Assembly (NCBI GenBank): GCA_037576215.1
Contig: JBANDB010000006.1
Span: 1,922,001-1,986,000, forward strand
Direction of reading: 5' to 3'
Length of the DNA: 64,000 bases
Origin: Armillaria gallica
Taxonomy: Eukaryota > Basidiomycota > Agaricomycetes > Agaricales > Physalacriaceae
Part shown: piece by piece, positions 1-11,704 of the stretch
Numbering within the stretch: the stretch's first letter is position 1
Layout of the letters: every line of letters starts with the position of its first letter
Made by a program: the position numbers and the translations under genes
The notes under the pieces: model-generated
Database searches by the model: none
Told to the model about the DNA's origin: nothing
What the model saw: only the letters and a program-made list of their open reading frames with translations

Positions 1-1108
1 CTTGAACAATTGCGCAGCTCACTACACCCCCAATGCTGGGGACACTAGAGGTACGTTCGCCAGCTTCTTTCTTTCAGAAGGCTCATGTCTGCCAACGTAG
101 TGCTTCAGCAAGGTGACGTTCTGAAAGTGGACTTTGGTGTACATGTGAAAGGACGGATACTTGACTCCGCCTTCACAATGACTTTTGATCATACTTATGA
201 CAAGCTGCTCGAAGCCGTCAAGGCTGCCACTGATACTGGTGTTAGAGTAAGTCCCGCGCATTGCTTCAATCATGTTGCCCATATCTGATTATTCTCTAGG
301 AAGCAGGCATCGACGTTCGCCTTGGCGAGCTTGCCGGAGCCATCCAGGAAACCATGGAATCTTATGAGGTTGAAGTCGGAGGCAAGGTTTACCCTGGTGC
401 GTTCTATCTGTCATTTCATGATTCCTTTCTAAAAGACTCAAGTTAAACCCATCGAGAATTTGAGCGGACATTCTATCAACCCTTATCAGATCCACGGAGG
501 CAAATCAGTTATGCTAGTCAAGAATGATGATCAGACCAAGATGGAAGAGGGCGAGTACTTTGCAATTGAGACATTTGGTTCTACGGGCCGCGGTCGGATT
601 ATTGAAAGCGTAAGTCTCGCATCTCTATTGGTCTTCATCTGTGCTGACGGACCAAAGGGAGATTGTTCTCATTACGCGAGAGTGTACGATGCGCCGCATG
701 TGCCATTGAGGTTGGTTTCATGTTCCTCATCACACGCAATCACTTCATTTCAATTAGGTTGACCTCTGCAAAGTCACTGTTGAAGACGATCAACAAGAGT
801 TTCGGAACTTTACCATTTTGTCGCCGCTACTTGGACCGCATTGGCGAGAGTAAATATTTGTTAGCGGTACGTTCGCTGTATGTTGATGTTCGTGAAGTCT
901 TACTTTCCGTTTTACAGCTGAACCACCTCGTGTCACAAGGTGTGGTGCAGGACTATCCTCCTCTGTGTGATCAGCTTGGATCAATGACCGCCCAATTTGT
1001 ACGCCCCAACTTCTGTGAACCCGTGCTGTATTCATCTTATTTCAGGAACACACGATCTTACTACGGCCGACCGTGAAGGAGGTTGTAAGTCGGGGAGAGG
1101 ACTACTGA
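1..1108 (+). CDS. MAP2: Methionine aminopeptidase 2 (5' truncated by window)
   Basis: Metalloprotease that removes the initiator methionine from nascent proteins in the cytosol. The window opens inside the catalytic domain at [14 protein letters not shown]. All five expected metal ligands are visible: Asp in KVDFGV, Asp in RILDSAF, His in SGHSI, Glu in [11 protein letters not shown] and Glu in TAQFEHTILL. The protein ends in the family-typical VVSRGEDY. Several short introns are needed. The first is best placed at 51-100, because that join gives [16 protein letters not shown], matching the MetAP2 pattern; an earlier AG would cause a stop. The second starts at 247 and ends at 299. The N-terminal basic/acidic extension and start codon lie upstream of the window. 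Identity is near certain; exact splice sites further downstream are less so. Confidence 0.95.
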
Positions 1109-1699
1109 TGTGCGCCGTGCGGTACAAGTACAAAATAGCTTTCTGTGCGTCACGTATGCGAATCGGAATCCATTGCTCGTCCATAACCACTTTTCCTACT
1201 GATCGGAGTTTTTTTTCTGCTGAACACGCGCATCAACAGATGGTCCCGGTGCTCATGATCCGATTGGTGGAACACTAGCAGCGGCTCAGAACAGAAAAAA
1301 AGGTTTGACCCAGCGGAAATCACCTGCAAGTGCGCTAAGGACGATGACGCCGTAACCAGATCCGGCACGGCTATACTATTAGGGGCTATTGCTCCTCGGA
1401 CCTCCACATCTACGTATGTTTCCCCCTGCCGCTTTGCTTCTAATAAAACACTCCACTCAATCTTCCTTGTCCTCTCCTTCTGTCGCCTGCGCCAGTCGAG
1501 CACGGTCTTTCACCCCTTTCCTTTGTCTACCGCAGTACAACCTCTTTGTTCTATGTCTTTCATCTCAAGTCCCCGGATTGGTGAAACATGCAATAGCTCT
1601 TGTGCGACTCACTGTATCATTCACGAAGCTGCGCGAAAGCAAATCCATGCCTTGATTGATCACTATGCGACACCAGGAGTGGCACCGCCCTCCGCACGC
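1109..1699. other. Intergenic region, MetAP2 3' end to hydrolase start
   Basis: No convincing gene. It should hold the MetAP2 terminator and the promoter and leader of the next gene. The pyrimidine-rich run around 1410-1550 is typical of fungal promoters. An in-frame ATG at 1553 could extend the hydrolase by 49 residues. Confidence 0.5.
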
Positions 1700-3690
1700 A
1701 TGTCACCTCGATTGAAGATTCAGGACAAGCCATCTCTCAGACTGTGGGATTGGTGGAAGTACGGCTGGTTTGTGGCGACTAAAGGTAGATTCCATTGTGT
1801 TTTGTTGTTTTACCTCTTTACTTACTTTATTCGATAGCAACTCAAATGACTGGAGATGTACTAACTCATGCGTTCTGGGGACCCCGCAAGAAGTCGTGGG
1901 GTATTGAAATGACCTTGATATCAGGTTTAATGCGTGGCGCCGGACGCCACACCGCACTCATGGACCTTGTAGGCGCAACCCCTCAGATTCACGTCTGGAT
2001 ACTGACAATAATATTTTCTAGCCTTCCATCCGACTTTTCATGGGTCTAGGAGGACTTGCCCCTCTCCCTTCTGATGCGCTCGTTACTCCCGTTACCTTCC
2101 GTGTTCGAAAACGAAGGTTGCGTGGCATCCTTGCGGATTTCGATAGCAAAGAAACCGGGCGTCGGGAACTATCCGGAGAATGGGTCGTTGCGAAGAAGAC
2201 TTGGCACAGATTACAGTCGGAATGGAAGGCCTCTCAAAACAGTCGCAAAGGGCCCGGACAATCTCCTAGGCCAGGGAAGAAGACTGAACGGGTTGTATTA
2301 TATATCCACGGAGGTATTTGTTGAATCTCTCTTACATGTGAAATTTAGATCTGACCTCTGAAAGGCGCCTACTACGTTGGGAGTCCGGCATCTCAAAGGC
2401 AAATTTCTGTGCCCTTGGCTCAGCATACTGATGCGCGCGTTTTCGGTAAGTCTGCCCTGTCCCTGGTCGACAGATCTAGCCCTCTGATACCATTTCATTA
2501 TCGTAGCCCTTGATTATCGGCTCGCACCTGAGAGTCAATTTCCTGGCCCTCTTCATGATGCCGTAAGCGGTTATCTGAGGTTGGTCGAAGATCTGAACAT
2601 CCCACCAGGCAATATCATAATAAGTGGCGATAGTGCAGGCGGTGGATTATCGCTTGCATTGTTGTTGTACTTGAGGGATAACGATTATCCAATGCCTGGT
2701 GGGGCGATCCTAATGTCTCCATGGGTTGGTAAGTAGTACACTGCCTTCACATCTTGACTTCGCTGAATGGGTTTATCTACAGATCTGACCATGAGCTGCG
2801 AATCATGGGACTCAAATGCGGGGTTTGATGTCATTCCCGTGTTCTCCCCCGCAGATTATATGAATCCTGTGGCTCAATATCTAGGCCCGCAAGTAGAAAG
2901 ATACCTGACGCATCCATACGCAAGTCCGTTGTTTGGCGACCTCCGGGGGCTACCTCCTCTTCTCATCCAGTCTGGTGACTCAGAGGTTCTAAGAGACGAG
3001 ATAACCTTGTTTGCGCACAAAGCCACCCTGGCTGGCGTCGAAGTACGCCATGAACTCTATGAGGATGCGGTTAGTTTTTTTGTTATACATCTGCGTCCAG
3101 ATATTGACACCTATATTCAGGTCCATGTTTTCCAACTCTTTCCTTTCCTCGAATCTTGTGCTCGTGCATTCATGTCGATGGACGTATTTGTCCATCAGAT
3201 CCTCCCCAACTTTGAGAGCCGATCACCTCAAGTCATTGCTACTAATGCAGAAGAAGTCATGGCGGTTGAAATCAACAACGACAACGCCGTTGTCCTCGAC
3301 TGTGAAGGAATCGCCACTCCCATTGCAACTGAAGGGATCAAAGAAAAGTTGGAACACTGTTCGGATGAAGACTGTACCCCATCTACCCCCCCATTGGTCT
3401 CCAAAGATGGAACAAAGCGAAGACCACCCCCTCTCTCACTTAACAAGCCAGCTAGCCAACGCCCGAAGTCATTCCATGGTACGGTACCTGAGAAACGCAA
3501 TGGAAACACGGCCCGGTATATCGTACCTCATCCTGAATGGGAAAGTGTGCCTGGTCAGGCTCCTTCTCCTTCGCTTCGCCGCTCTTTCAAGCGGACGAAT
3601 AGTTATACCGATATCTCCCGTCTGATTGAGAATTGGGCTCATTCCGGTCCAGCTAACCAGACGCTGGTGTACAAACACCCGGAACCGTAA
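1700..3690 (+). CDS. Alpha/beta-hydrolase fold-3 esterase/lipase-like protein
   Basis: Serine hydrolase of the hormone-sensitive-lipase-like class; the substrate cannot be told. The oxyanion motif HGG (in LYIHGGAYYVGSP, split by an intron) is followed by the nucleophile elbow SGDSAGGG, the acidic residue in QSGDSEVLRDE and the His in YEDAVHVFQ, so a full catalytic triad is present. The N-terminal region (DWWKYGWF, KKSWGIEMTLI, GLGGL) has the look of membrane-associated fungal relatives. About 150 residues after the catalytic His are Ser/Pro/charge-rich and probably disordered. There are at least six introns; the one at 3070-3120 is 51 nt with no in-frame stop, so it can be retained. The start is uncertain: 1700 (MSPRLKIQ) was chosen because family-like sequence begins there; 1553 is an in-frame alternative. 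Confidence 0.85.
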
Positions 3691-4187
3691 ATTTTCTGGT
3701 ATCTATTGGGTTCGGGTTTAATCGACAAGCAGAATAATCATTGCAATCATATCCAGCTGCTTCTTCACATAGTATTGACATAGTGTATAATTTATGTAAA
3801 TCGTTCTGGTACGATTCACAATACGAAAATTTTCAGCCTTCCTTGACAGGTTTTTTGAAAGACATCTACAATGTTTATATTCTCAAGGATGACGTCGGCT
3901 TGTCAGGCTACTCGCTTTCAAATTGCATGGGTACATTTTATCTCAATTACCTGGTAGCATTGGATGCGATCGCCAGGATGTCTGCGGTGGAGACCGGTAA
4001 CAAGCCACTTGACGCATGAATCGCGTCGCCGGGAAAAGACATTGGATGCATAAGTACATATTCTGTTGGCACACAAAAACACTTCAAAGAAAAGTACAGT
4101 ACGTATGTTTTGCCTTCCACGCCGACTTGGGGGCGGGTCGGTCGACTTCCCAGACACGCGATTTATAATCTAAGTCCTAAGTGACTA
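3691..4187. other. Convergent 3' intergenic region
   Basis: Lies between the 3' ends of the hydrolase and the TmpA-like gene. It contains only short open frames with no family resemblance. Probably untranslated 3' regions and terminators of both genes. Confidence 0.5.
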
Positions 4188-5912
4188 CTAAGAATCAAAG
4201 ATGGCTCCCAGAGTGAGTATGCCTCTGCTACGAAGTCCATAAACGATCCTTTGCGTGAAACTGTTGTTTGAGATGACGCAAACAACCTCGGGCTGATACT
4301 CATCCACGACGTGATGGATCAACTTCACCATATTGGGCTTTCCATGTTTGCGTGTATCTTCATAACCAATTTTAGAAAATACGCTTCGACACGAGGGATC
4401 AGGTTGACAAACCATAAAGTAAGGCATCAGGGCTTTTGGATAGTATTTGATTCACCAAGTGGTCTCCAAACGTGGCTCGTGTATTCGGTGCCATCCAGAT
4501 GAGGCGATGATTGGCCTTTCCAGCAAAGATATGTGATGCGATGGGACCTATACCACTGCCGGTACCCACGAAGAGGATCCTTCTGAATAAAGGCGCGACA
4601 GTTAGAACACCAGTCGTAGGGATGCCCCGGACCCATAGTTTTGTGGGCGGGTTGGCGATCATCTCCGTGGTCCAATCTCCAGCTTTAGAAACAAGAAGTG
4701 AAAATCCTTTCATGTTTGGTTCTGGGATGGTGGCAAATCCATGCCATTCAAATAATGGATTATTGGAGATGCGCACAAATGAGCCGGGTATGGGAGTATC
4801 TAGTTGTTGGTTCAGACACTGAGAATGGGTAGGCTATAAATGCTGACCATACTCGAAGTACATGCGAACGGCATGACCAGAGAGGACCACGGAACGAACG
4901 TCGACCCTACGGAGTCTGATCCAGGGAAGAATGAGCGATACACTCAAAATGATCATCAACCAGAACGCGGGAGCATGGATGACGGCAACGCCCAACGACC
5001 GGCCGCCTTTGAAGTCGTTGGTGAGCAAGACAACCTAAAACAGGATCACTTGTCACTTTTTTATGACGTCCCAGAACTGCCGAAATACTTGCCTGCGCCC
5101 ATACGAGCGCAGTTGCTGTCCAACCCGCGAACCTATGTACGCGCTCGAATACGTCGTGATGCGCAATTCTGAACGACGGGTATGCAAAGGTAACGACTGC
5201 AAGTAGTAAGGTCAAAATAACATAGGTCACCGCCACGGTCGCCGTTGATACCTGGAGGGAACTGACATTAGCATCGATGCACGAGGGAATATTTTGGGCA
5301 ATTACCTCTTGACCGTGTGCCAGCTCTTTCGTGGCCTGAGCCGCAAAAAGTATCAACCATATGACACCTGAAATAGCGGAGCCGGTATGAACGCCTCCGT
5401 GATGGTACGCCCTCGCAGCTAGACTGCGAATGGACAGAGGCCACCTACAATTATTGTTAGCGAAGACAGAAGGTTCCAGTAGAATGGACTTACGACTGAG
5501 GCACGGAACTCAAAATGAAGAATATGAGATTGATAGTGTAGTCTTGCCTCATAAGGATAGCGATGAAGAGGTTTGCGACAACGACCATAGCTACCTTTTC
5601 AGAAGTATAGCCACGAGCAGCATACGATATGAAGACCGCCATGTTGGCAATGAAGGCCACGGAGAACAGACGACGATAGACGGTGAAAATCTGCAGTCGT
5701 AGGTTACGGACCGCGCGTGACTGAGTTTTCTCCGGCATTTCGTCTTCTTCGTAGCCATCCCATGGATTGGTGAGCTCTTCGTCGACTTCTTTGGGAACAC
5801 TGGAGTCGCCATGGAGTATCACCGTCTTTTCCGTCGCAGAAGAATGTGATGGAAGAGAATATTGGCTCGACAAGACTGTAGGTGCGTCGCTACTCATGGT
5901 GACTTGGGGCAT
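4188..5912 (-). CDS. TmpA-like multi-pass membrane flavo-oxidoreductase
   Basis: Resembles the TmpA family and the C-terminal half of fungal NRPS-like TmpB/NPS12-type proteins: a membrane region plus a ferric-reductase-like NAD(P)H/FAD module. Reading on the minus strand: a polar cytosolic N-terminus; hydrophobic segments starting YRRLFSVAFIANMAVF and EKVAMVVVANLFIAILMRQ; AYHHGGVHTGSAISG; a segment STATVAVTYVILTLLLAVV; HDVFERVHRFAGW; further membrane helices (FWLMIILSVSLILPWI); then a soluble domain with VRGIPTTGV and the nucleotide-binding loop VGTGSGIGPI. Histidines in HHGGVH and RVHRFAGW could be haem or redox-site ligands, but this is inference. Start is the ATG at 5912; a second in-frame ATG lies five codons on. 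Several short introns interrupt it. It is divergent from the adenylation gene at 7349. A plain ferric reductase is the alternative. Confidence 0.82.
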
Positions 5913-7348
5913 AAGGTAACCCTTATGAATAGGTCAAGTTATATCATTAGAAGCGTCTGGGGAGCGACCATACGCCAAGTCTTGACCATGTGCAAAAAAA
6001 ATCCGAAAAACCCGAGTGAAAAATGAAACATGGTGCAGCCATCTTGATGATTTGGACAACCGCATGGCATCACAGGGGCATCTTCTGATGAGCGTAGTTG
6101 CTCCTGTGAGCTATGAACTGTGGATAGGTACTATATGTTGCCTGTTCCCGAATATTAGGCGACAGTACTATTATTTTCCGAGCAACAAAGTAAACCCAAT
6201 GCTGACCTTTTAAGAAAGCGCGTGACTTCAGACTGATGAACTGGTCAAGTCCAACTTTTCCGTCAGAGGACTTGCCTTGGATTCCCTGCACAAAGTGTCA
6301 ATGTCAGCTGTGTTGGATTTCGCCTTACTCTTGAATGATAGGCCAATATGATGAGATTCGCATGCGATTATCTATGACTAGAATTTATCAATAATAGCAC
6401 AATATGGGCAGGACACGTTATCCAAACCAAAGGTTACTAACCTACTAACGCAAGGGAGGGAGAAAGAATTTGAAATGATAAATGGTTGAGTATCACATGG
6501 GCTCGCGATCGGAGTTCAGACCGCATCTTAATCGGAATTCAAACACAACTTCGCGAAACTCGATATTCTTCTTGGTTTCGCGGGAGCCACATATTGCCTT
6601 CGGCGGTTCCATTTATCATGAGTATGTGAGCAATAGCACTTACTTGGTAACAATATGTGCCAATTCACAAATCTAAAGTGTTGTCACAGGCTGGGAGCAT
6701 TTGCCAAATTGCCAGGCTTTGGAGTACGAATGATTTTTTCCCGCTGTTTCTGTGCGCGCGCAACTACGCGTTGATCATAATACTCATATGCTCGAGGAAG
6801 TTATTTATAAGGCCATATCGGCTTTTCCACCTGCGACTTTTTTGATATAAACGGTTGAAGTGCCCCAAACTGGCATCTAGGACTTCCAGGACTTCACATA
6901 TCAGGTATGAATGATCCACGTTTTCAACTAAGCTTGATTTTTCTGACATGCAACATACGAAGCGTCGCATTATTGACTGAATAGACAGGTTCCAGCCGCT
7001 GCGGTCTGACTAAGTTTACACATGGCACGAGCTGCAAGGCAGCTTCGCGAGGGGAGAAATAGGCATCCAACGCGACAATGAGGGCAGATGATGCGACTAG
7101 AAATGTAACAACCACCTGAATGACTGAAGAAATAACAGGTTTTCCACACGGCGTCTTGATCGGATGCTATTTCCCTGCTGATCTTCCTCGCAGCTGGCGC
7201 GTCGGTACCTCATGAGCAACGTTTGCCGTCTGAGTCTTGGGCGTGGAGAAATGACACCTTCTGATATTCATCCAGATTAAAAGTCTACCTTCGAGATTTA
7301 AATACCCACTGACTTCTAGAGGTCGTTTCCTACTGTCTAGCTCTCGAC
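5913..7348. promoter_or_regulatory. 1.4 kb divergent intergenic region of the TmpA-like/adenylation pair
   Basis: The longest gap in the window, with both promoters pointing outward. No gene could be built with confidence. Short minus-strand frames around 6679-7115 exist, one starting with a signal-anchor-like stretch (MVVTFLVASSALIVALD) at 7115. They do not join through good splice sites and have no recognisable family. Could hold regulatory sites, a small unknown gene or a decayed one. Confidence 0.5.
7297..7304 (+). promoter_or_regulatory. TATA-like element of the adenylation gene
   Basis: TTTAAATA lies about 45 bp upstream of the ATG at 7349, a spacing that fits a short 5' leader. Confidence 0.4.
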
Positions 7349-9305
7349 ATGGACTCGAACATCATCGCCACTAGCCTTCGTTATATTCGCTGCTTTCTGC
7401 TCAATATGCTGGGCAGGTACTTCTTCTCCACACAATCCCAGACAAAACATGCCCCAGTAATCGACAACTATGACGAAAAGGCATCTAGTCCCTTAGTCGC
7501 CTCAGTACACAGTTTCGGTCCTCGTGTTGACGCGCCATTTTCCTGTGTCCACCATGCATTTGATGCCGTTGCATGTGCACGCCCCACTCAAGTAGCTATT
7601 GTGGACCACCTCGGACATTCCCTTTCTTACGGCGAACTCGACTCCCTTTCCTCACTCCTTGCCTCATTTTTAAGAACTCGCGGAGTTCGACAAGGGTCTC
7701 TTGTCGCTCTAGTCGGTCAACGGTCCATCCCTCAGGTGGCTGCCATTTTTGGAATTCTTCGCGCTGGTGCAGCTTACATTCCATTGGATGGAGACATCAC
7801 TAGGGATGAGACGTTGCAGAACATCATAGAAGACGCCCAACCTGCTTTCGTTTTAGTATCTAAAGGGTGCATCTCGCGCACCAGCCTTCTCAGCTGCCCA
7901 TACGGTTGCATAGAAGACGTTCTCAACACCATCAGGGACAATCCCATCCAACCCGTTTTGGATTTTTCACAAGGCTTTGATACAGCCTACATTATATTCA
8001 CGTCAGGTATGCGTTTATCTAGGGTCATCTTGATTTCTAACCGACATTCCATAGGAACCACTGGCAAACCCAAGGGGGTTATGGTAAGCCATTCGAACGT
8101 TACGAACCGTACGTTGCCTCTGCTTTGACGAAGCCTTCTCTTATTTCTCTTGTTCAGTCCTTGCTATCGCGCCAGGAAATTTGCATATCGTTCCTGGTGT
8201 CAAGGTCGCCCAGCTCTTGAATATCGCGTTCGACATGTGTGCCTGGGAGACCCTGGGGTGCTTAATGAATGGAGGTACCTTATATCTTCGTGGATCCAGA
8301 CGGGCGGATTGGATCAACGTTATGAAGACCGTGGATGTCATTGTCGCTACTCCGTCTGTTCTGGCGCCCCACGATCCAAAGGACTTTCCTAATGTCCGGG
8401 TGGTTGCCACTGCCGGCGAGCCCTGTCCCCAGTCTCTAGCAGACAAATGGGCAGCCCAGGCAACATTTTATAATTGTTGTGGTCCTACTGAGGTAGGTGG
8501 TTTATCGATGAATCCTTTCGGCCATGTCGCTTAATATAAGTTCACCAGACTACCATTGTCAATACGATGCACAAGCACATTCCTTATACACCTCTTTCTA
8601 TCGGCAAACCGACTGCGAATAATAGTGTTTATATTCTTGACGAATATTTACAAACGGTACCCACCGGCACACCTGGAGTAATGTGGGCAGGCGGGAATGG
8701 TATCTCTAAAGGATACCTTGGCTTAGATGAGTTGACCTCGAAACGATACCTCACAGATCCTTTCCTTCCAGGAAGGTATGTTTACTAACACTCACTCTTC
8801 CCTTTTCTTGTATATTGAGTCCCGTTCTTATGAAGGAAAATGTATAACACAGGAGACATCGGTAAATGGAGAGAAGATGGGTCTCTCGACCATCTAGGGC
8901 GCATTGATGATCAAGTGAAGATTAAAGCATGATCCTTCCTCTATTCGGCTAGACAACTTTCTGACTGCACCTGCACCTACAGGGATTCCGCGTAGAGTTG
9001 GATGGCGTCAGCGCTGCCATGTTTTCGTGCCCTGATGTCACCGGTGCATGTACAGTTCTTGTTGGCGACGAGCTTGTAGGATTCTACGCGCCTCCAAATA
9101 TCAACATAAGCGACGTACAGACAGTCGTCTGTAAAACTCTACCATGGTATTCTGTTCCTGCAAAGCTCATCCCGGTTCGCTCATTGCCACTCACCAAGTA
9201 AGATACTAGTGCGACATTGTGATGAAAGATGACTGACCTTTTCTTCGAAGGAATGGAAAAATTGACAAGGTTGAGTTGAAGAGCATTGCCATCAGTCACA
9301 ATTAA
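7349..9305 (+). CDS. Free-standing NRPS-type adenylation (AMP-binding) protein
   Basis: Activates a carboxylic acid, probably an amino acid, as an adenylate. Core motifs in order: IIFTSGTTGKPKGVM (A3), FDMCAWE (A4), NCCGPTETT (A5), YNTGDIGKWREDGSLDHLGR (A7), DDQVKIKGFRVE (A8) and NGKIDK with the catalytic Lys (A10). The Asp in FD of A4, which binds the alpha-amino group in amino-acid-activating domains, is kept. The protein stops nine residues after NGKIDK: no carrier protein, condensation, thioesterase or reductase domain. The first 60 residues contain a hydrophobic patch (RYIRCFLLNMLGRYFF) that may be a membrane or organelle signal. Exon joins are clear: 8006/8055 inside SGTTG; a join that gives NVTNLLAIAPG; and 8926/8983, which needs a GC...AG intron. 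Head-to-head with the TmpA-like gene. An acyl- or aryl-CoA ligase is less likely because the motifs are NRPS-type. Confidence 0.9.
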
Positions 9306-9817
9306 AGTACTTACCTATGTCGCTGAGAACTTTGTACCTCGTTTTGTGGAGGTACTTAATAGATTCGAGGCAATAACTGTACACTGATCGACAATTGGAC
9401 TGTCCACTTAGGCGTATTCCTAGGCAGTACCTGTGTAACATTTCCGGATAAGTTAACACTATGCATAGATCCAATTGCATCGGGTGCTTAGAATTATTTT
9501 TGAAAACCTGGAACTAAATTCATTGGCCACCCGGCGCAGTCCTACCCGGTAACCCGGCCCGGGGAAATCCGCCAATCAATTCGGTCTGAGATCAATTTTG
9601 GTCCGTGAATTAAATAATCGTCCTTCCGCAAACTGGCCCCTCCCCCGGTGTTTGATCTACCTTTGGCCAGTTCACTCCCTCATGTAAAAAATTCATTGCG
9701 GAACCTGTGGGTGTCTAAGTATTTTGGTCTAAGACATTATGACTCATGAGTCTGCAGGAGTCCTCGGAACGTGAGTAAGTAATCGTTTTATTCAACCTCC
9801 ATCACCGTCTAAGCAGA
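9306..9817. other. Intergenic region after the adenylation gene
   Basis: No gene seen. A GC-rich patch near 9530-9590 is followed by AT-rich sequence. A possible upstream coding exon for the next gene (MTHESAGVLG from about 9738, spliced to 9817) cannot be excluded. Confidence 0.4.
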
Positions 9818-11500
9818 ATGGCGTCGGATTCCAGTATTCTGACCCTCACACTGGAGGTAATATATCAAATCGGTCGCCAGGTGGGTGCATATAGTCTCTT
9901 CTTCATATTCAATCGGAGTCGACGAGAACTTGTTACAGCTCCCGCTTGAGGATCTCAAGATAGCAAGATCAGCTTGTAAACACATTAACGAGTCTGTCAA
10001 GCCGCTCTTATTCTCTTCTCTCGACGTCAAGATAAACGGGCAAGACCCAGCCGTTGAGGATTTCCCACAGGAATCAATCTCAGAGTTCGTCAAGGAGCTG
10101 AGAATAACAGTCACAGATTCAAGACTTAAACCTTCCCGGGTCCGTACTCACGATAGGAATAGATGCGGAACGTCAGAAGCTCAAGGAATCGTTTGGTACA
10201 CTCTTGTTGCGCTTACAAAATATAGCCTGTATCAAGTGAGCTCTTATATGCCTTCATACGCCCTGTACCTGATAGACAACTCCCATTAGGATTGGTTTTT
10301 CCGGGCCCATGACCTACATACTCGCAGTCATGGTCAAAACAATAACGTCCTCGAAAAAACTACCGTACTTCGAGGAATTTCATTTGAACCTGCCTGGCGC
10401 TGTATTCCCTGATCCCACCCTACGCCTCCGTGGTCTTCACGGTCTACGAAAAATAAACGTAACTCACGATATCCCCTTTTCCAGCAAGTCCGATGACTTC
10501 GAGCGATCCATCTTAAAACCGCTATCCTACACCTTCGCAACCAGCCCGGAGTTGACGGAAATATACATTACTTCTTCTGTTCCTCTCCGTCTATCTGTAT
10601 CACACCTTCTCAGACGCATACAGGAGCCATCGGCCCTGAAAGTGCTTGCTTTGGGGGCCTTTCGCTTCGACAGTGATTTCAATATGACACCGTATCTTGT
10701 ATCTCTGACCTCATTGTCCTTACTCCTGGTGAATGGCCTCGGATCATTGGAAACAGCGGTTCCAGCACGTTTTTGGGAAGAGCTTCGAGCGTCCGGAGCA
10801 CAGTTACGGGAACTGATTTTGGGCGGACTAGATGATGATTCTTTGAACTTTCTAGAAATGTTTCCTGGCAAGGGGCTCGAAAAGCTCTCGGTCATTATTC
10901 AATCCAATCATGGACATCGTAGGTTTTACGCAAGGCATGCGGCTACCTTGCGAGAACTATGGATTCGGATCAAAGACGACAGGCTTTGGTATCTGGACTC
11001 AAGGAACGCACAAGCCGTGTCGAAATGCAAGAATTTGAAAGTTTTGGGTGTTTCTTTCCTATCAGGACCCGGTAGCGTTGTAAGTAAAGTCGACTCTATC
11101 AAACGCCAACTGATGCTCAGCTTGACAGATGAACGTCATCAACCAACTTCCAGAGACACTCCCTGATCTTGATGTCTTATACCTGGCAGAGGTTGATCTC
11201 CGTCCCGGCCAACATATCGTTTGTGGTCCAAGGGGCTCAGTACGGACTTATATTCGAAGCGTACCAAAGGATGAGGTCATGAAAAATATTCTTGAATATG
11301 ACTTCCAGGCCCCAAGCGGTAAAGAGTTCCTTGGACGCATCGTCGTACGATTTGCGTGGGACGACGAGGTCATGGTATACGCTCTTGGCGATTCTGAAGA
11401 AAAGAGTAGAAGCCAGAGGTTGCGAGAAGGCTCGTGCGATGACCAAACATGTTTCGCAGTATGCAGATTTCGTACCATATTCGATTATGTCAACGTATGA
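9818..11500 (+). CDS. F-box-like, leucine-rich-repeat-type protein
   Basis: Begins with a degenerate F-box-like helix bundle (LTLEVIYQI, then ENLLQLPLEDLKIARSACK, PLLFSSLDV). It continues with leucine-spaced segments (LRGLHGLRKINV, LKVLALGAF, LTSLSLLLVNGLGSL, LRELILGGL, LKVLGVSFL) typical of the irregular repeats in basidiomycete F-box-like proteins. Such proteins usually choose substrates for SCF ubiquitin ligases; this is inferred from the family. Introns: one near 9873-9914 whose borders I could not fix (the phase works only with a weak donor), one ending in ATTAG at 10288 that joins NIACIK to IGFSGPM, and one ending at 11128 before MNVINQLPETL. The family is large and variable in mushrooms, so no target can be proposed. 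Confidence 0.72.
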
Positions 11501-11704
11501 TAAAGACTTGTCTCTTGTACTACGATAGTCGAGAATTGTATTTGCTCGGTTGTATCTTAGTCTCTCAAGTCGCTTGTTGGCATATCTGCCTACATATCAA
11601 TTGTAACACTTTCAAGCGACCAACGTCCTCTAATGTCATCCGACCCAACGCCTAACTTAGCGTCTATAATACAAGCCAGATAAATTATTCAGGAACAGAG
11701 ATGG

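Noticed and set aside
3741..4019. Plus-strand frame of 92 codons after the hydrolase gene
   Set aside because: Starts at an ATG but is AT-rich, without family features, and sits in a convergent 3' region.
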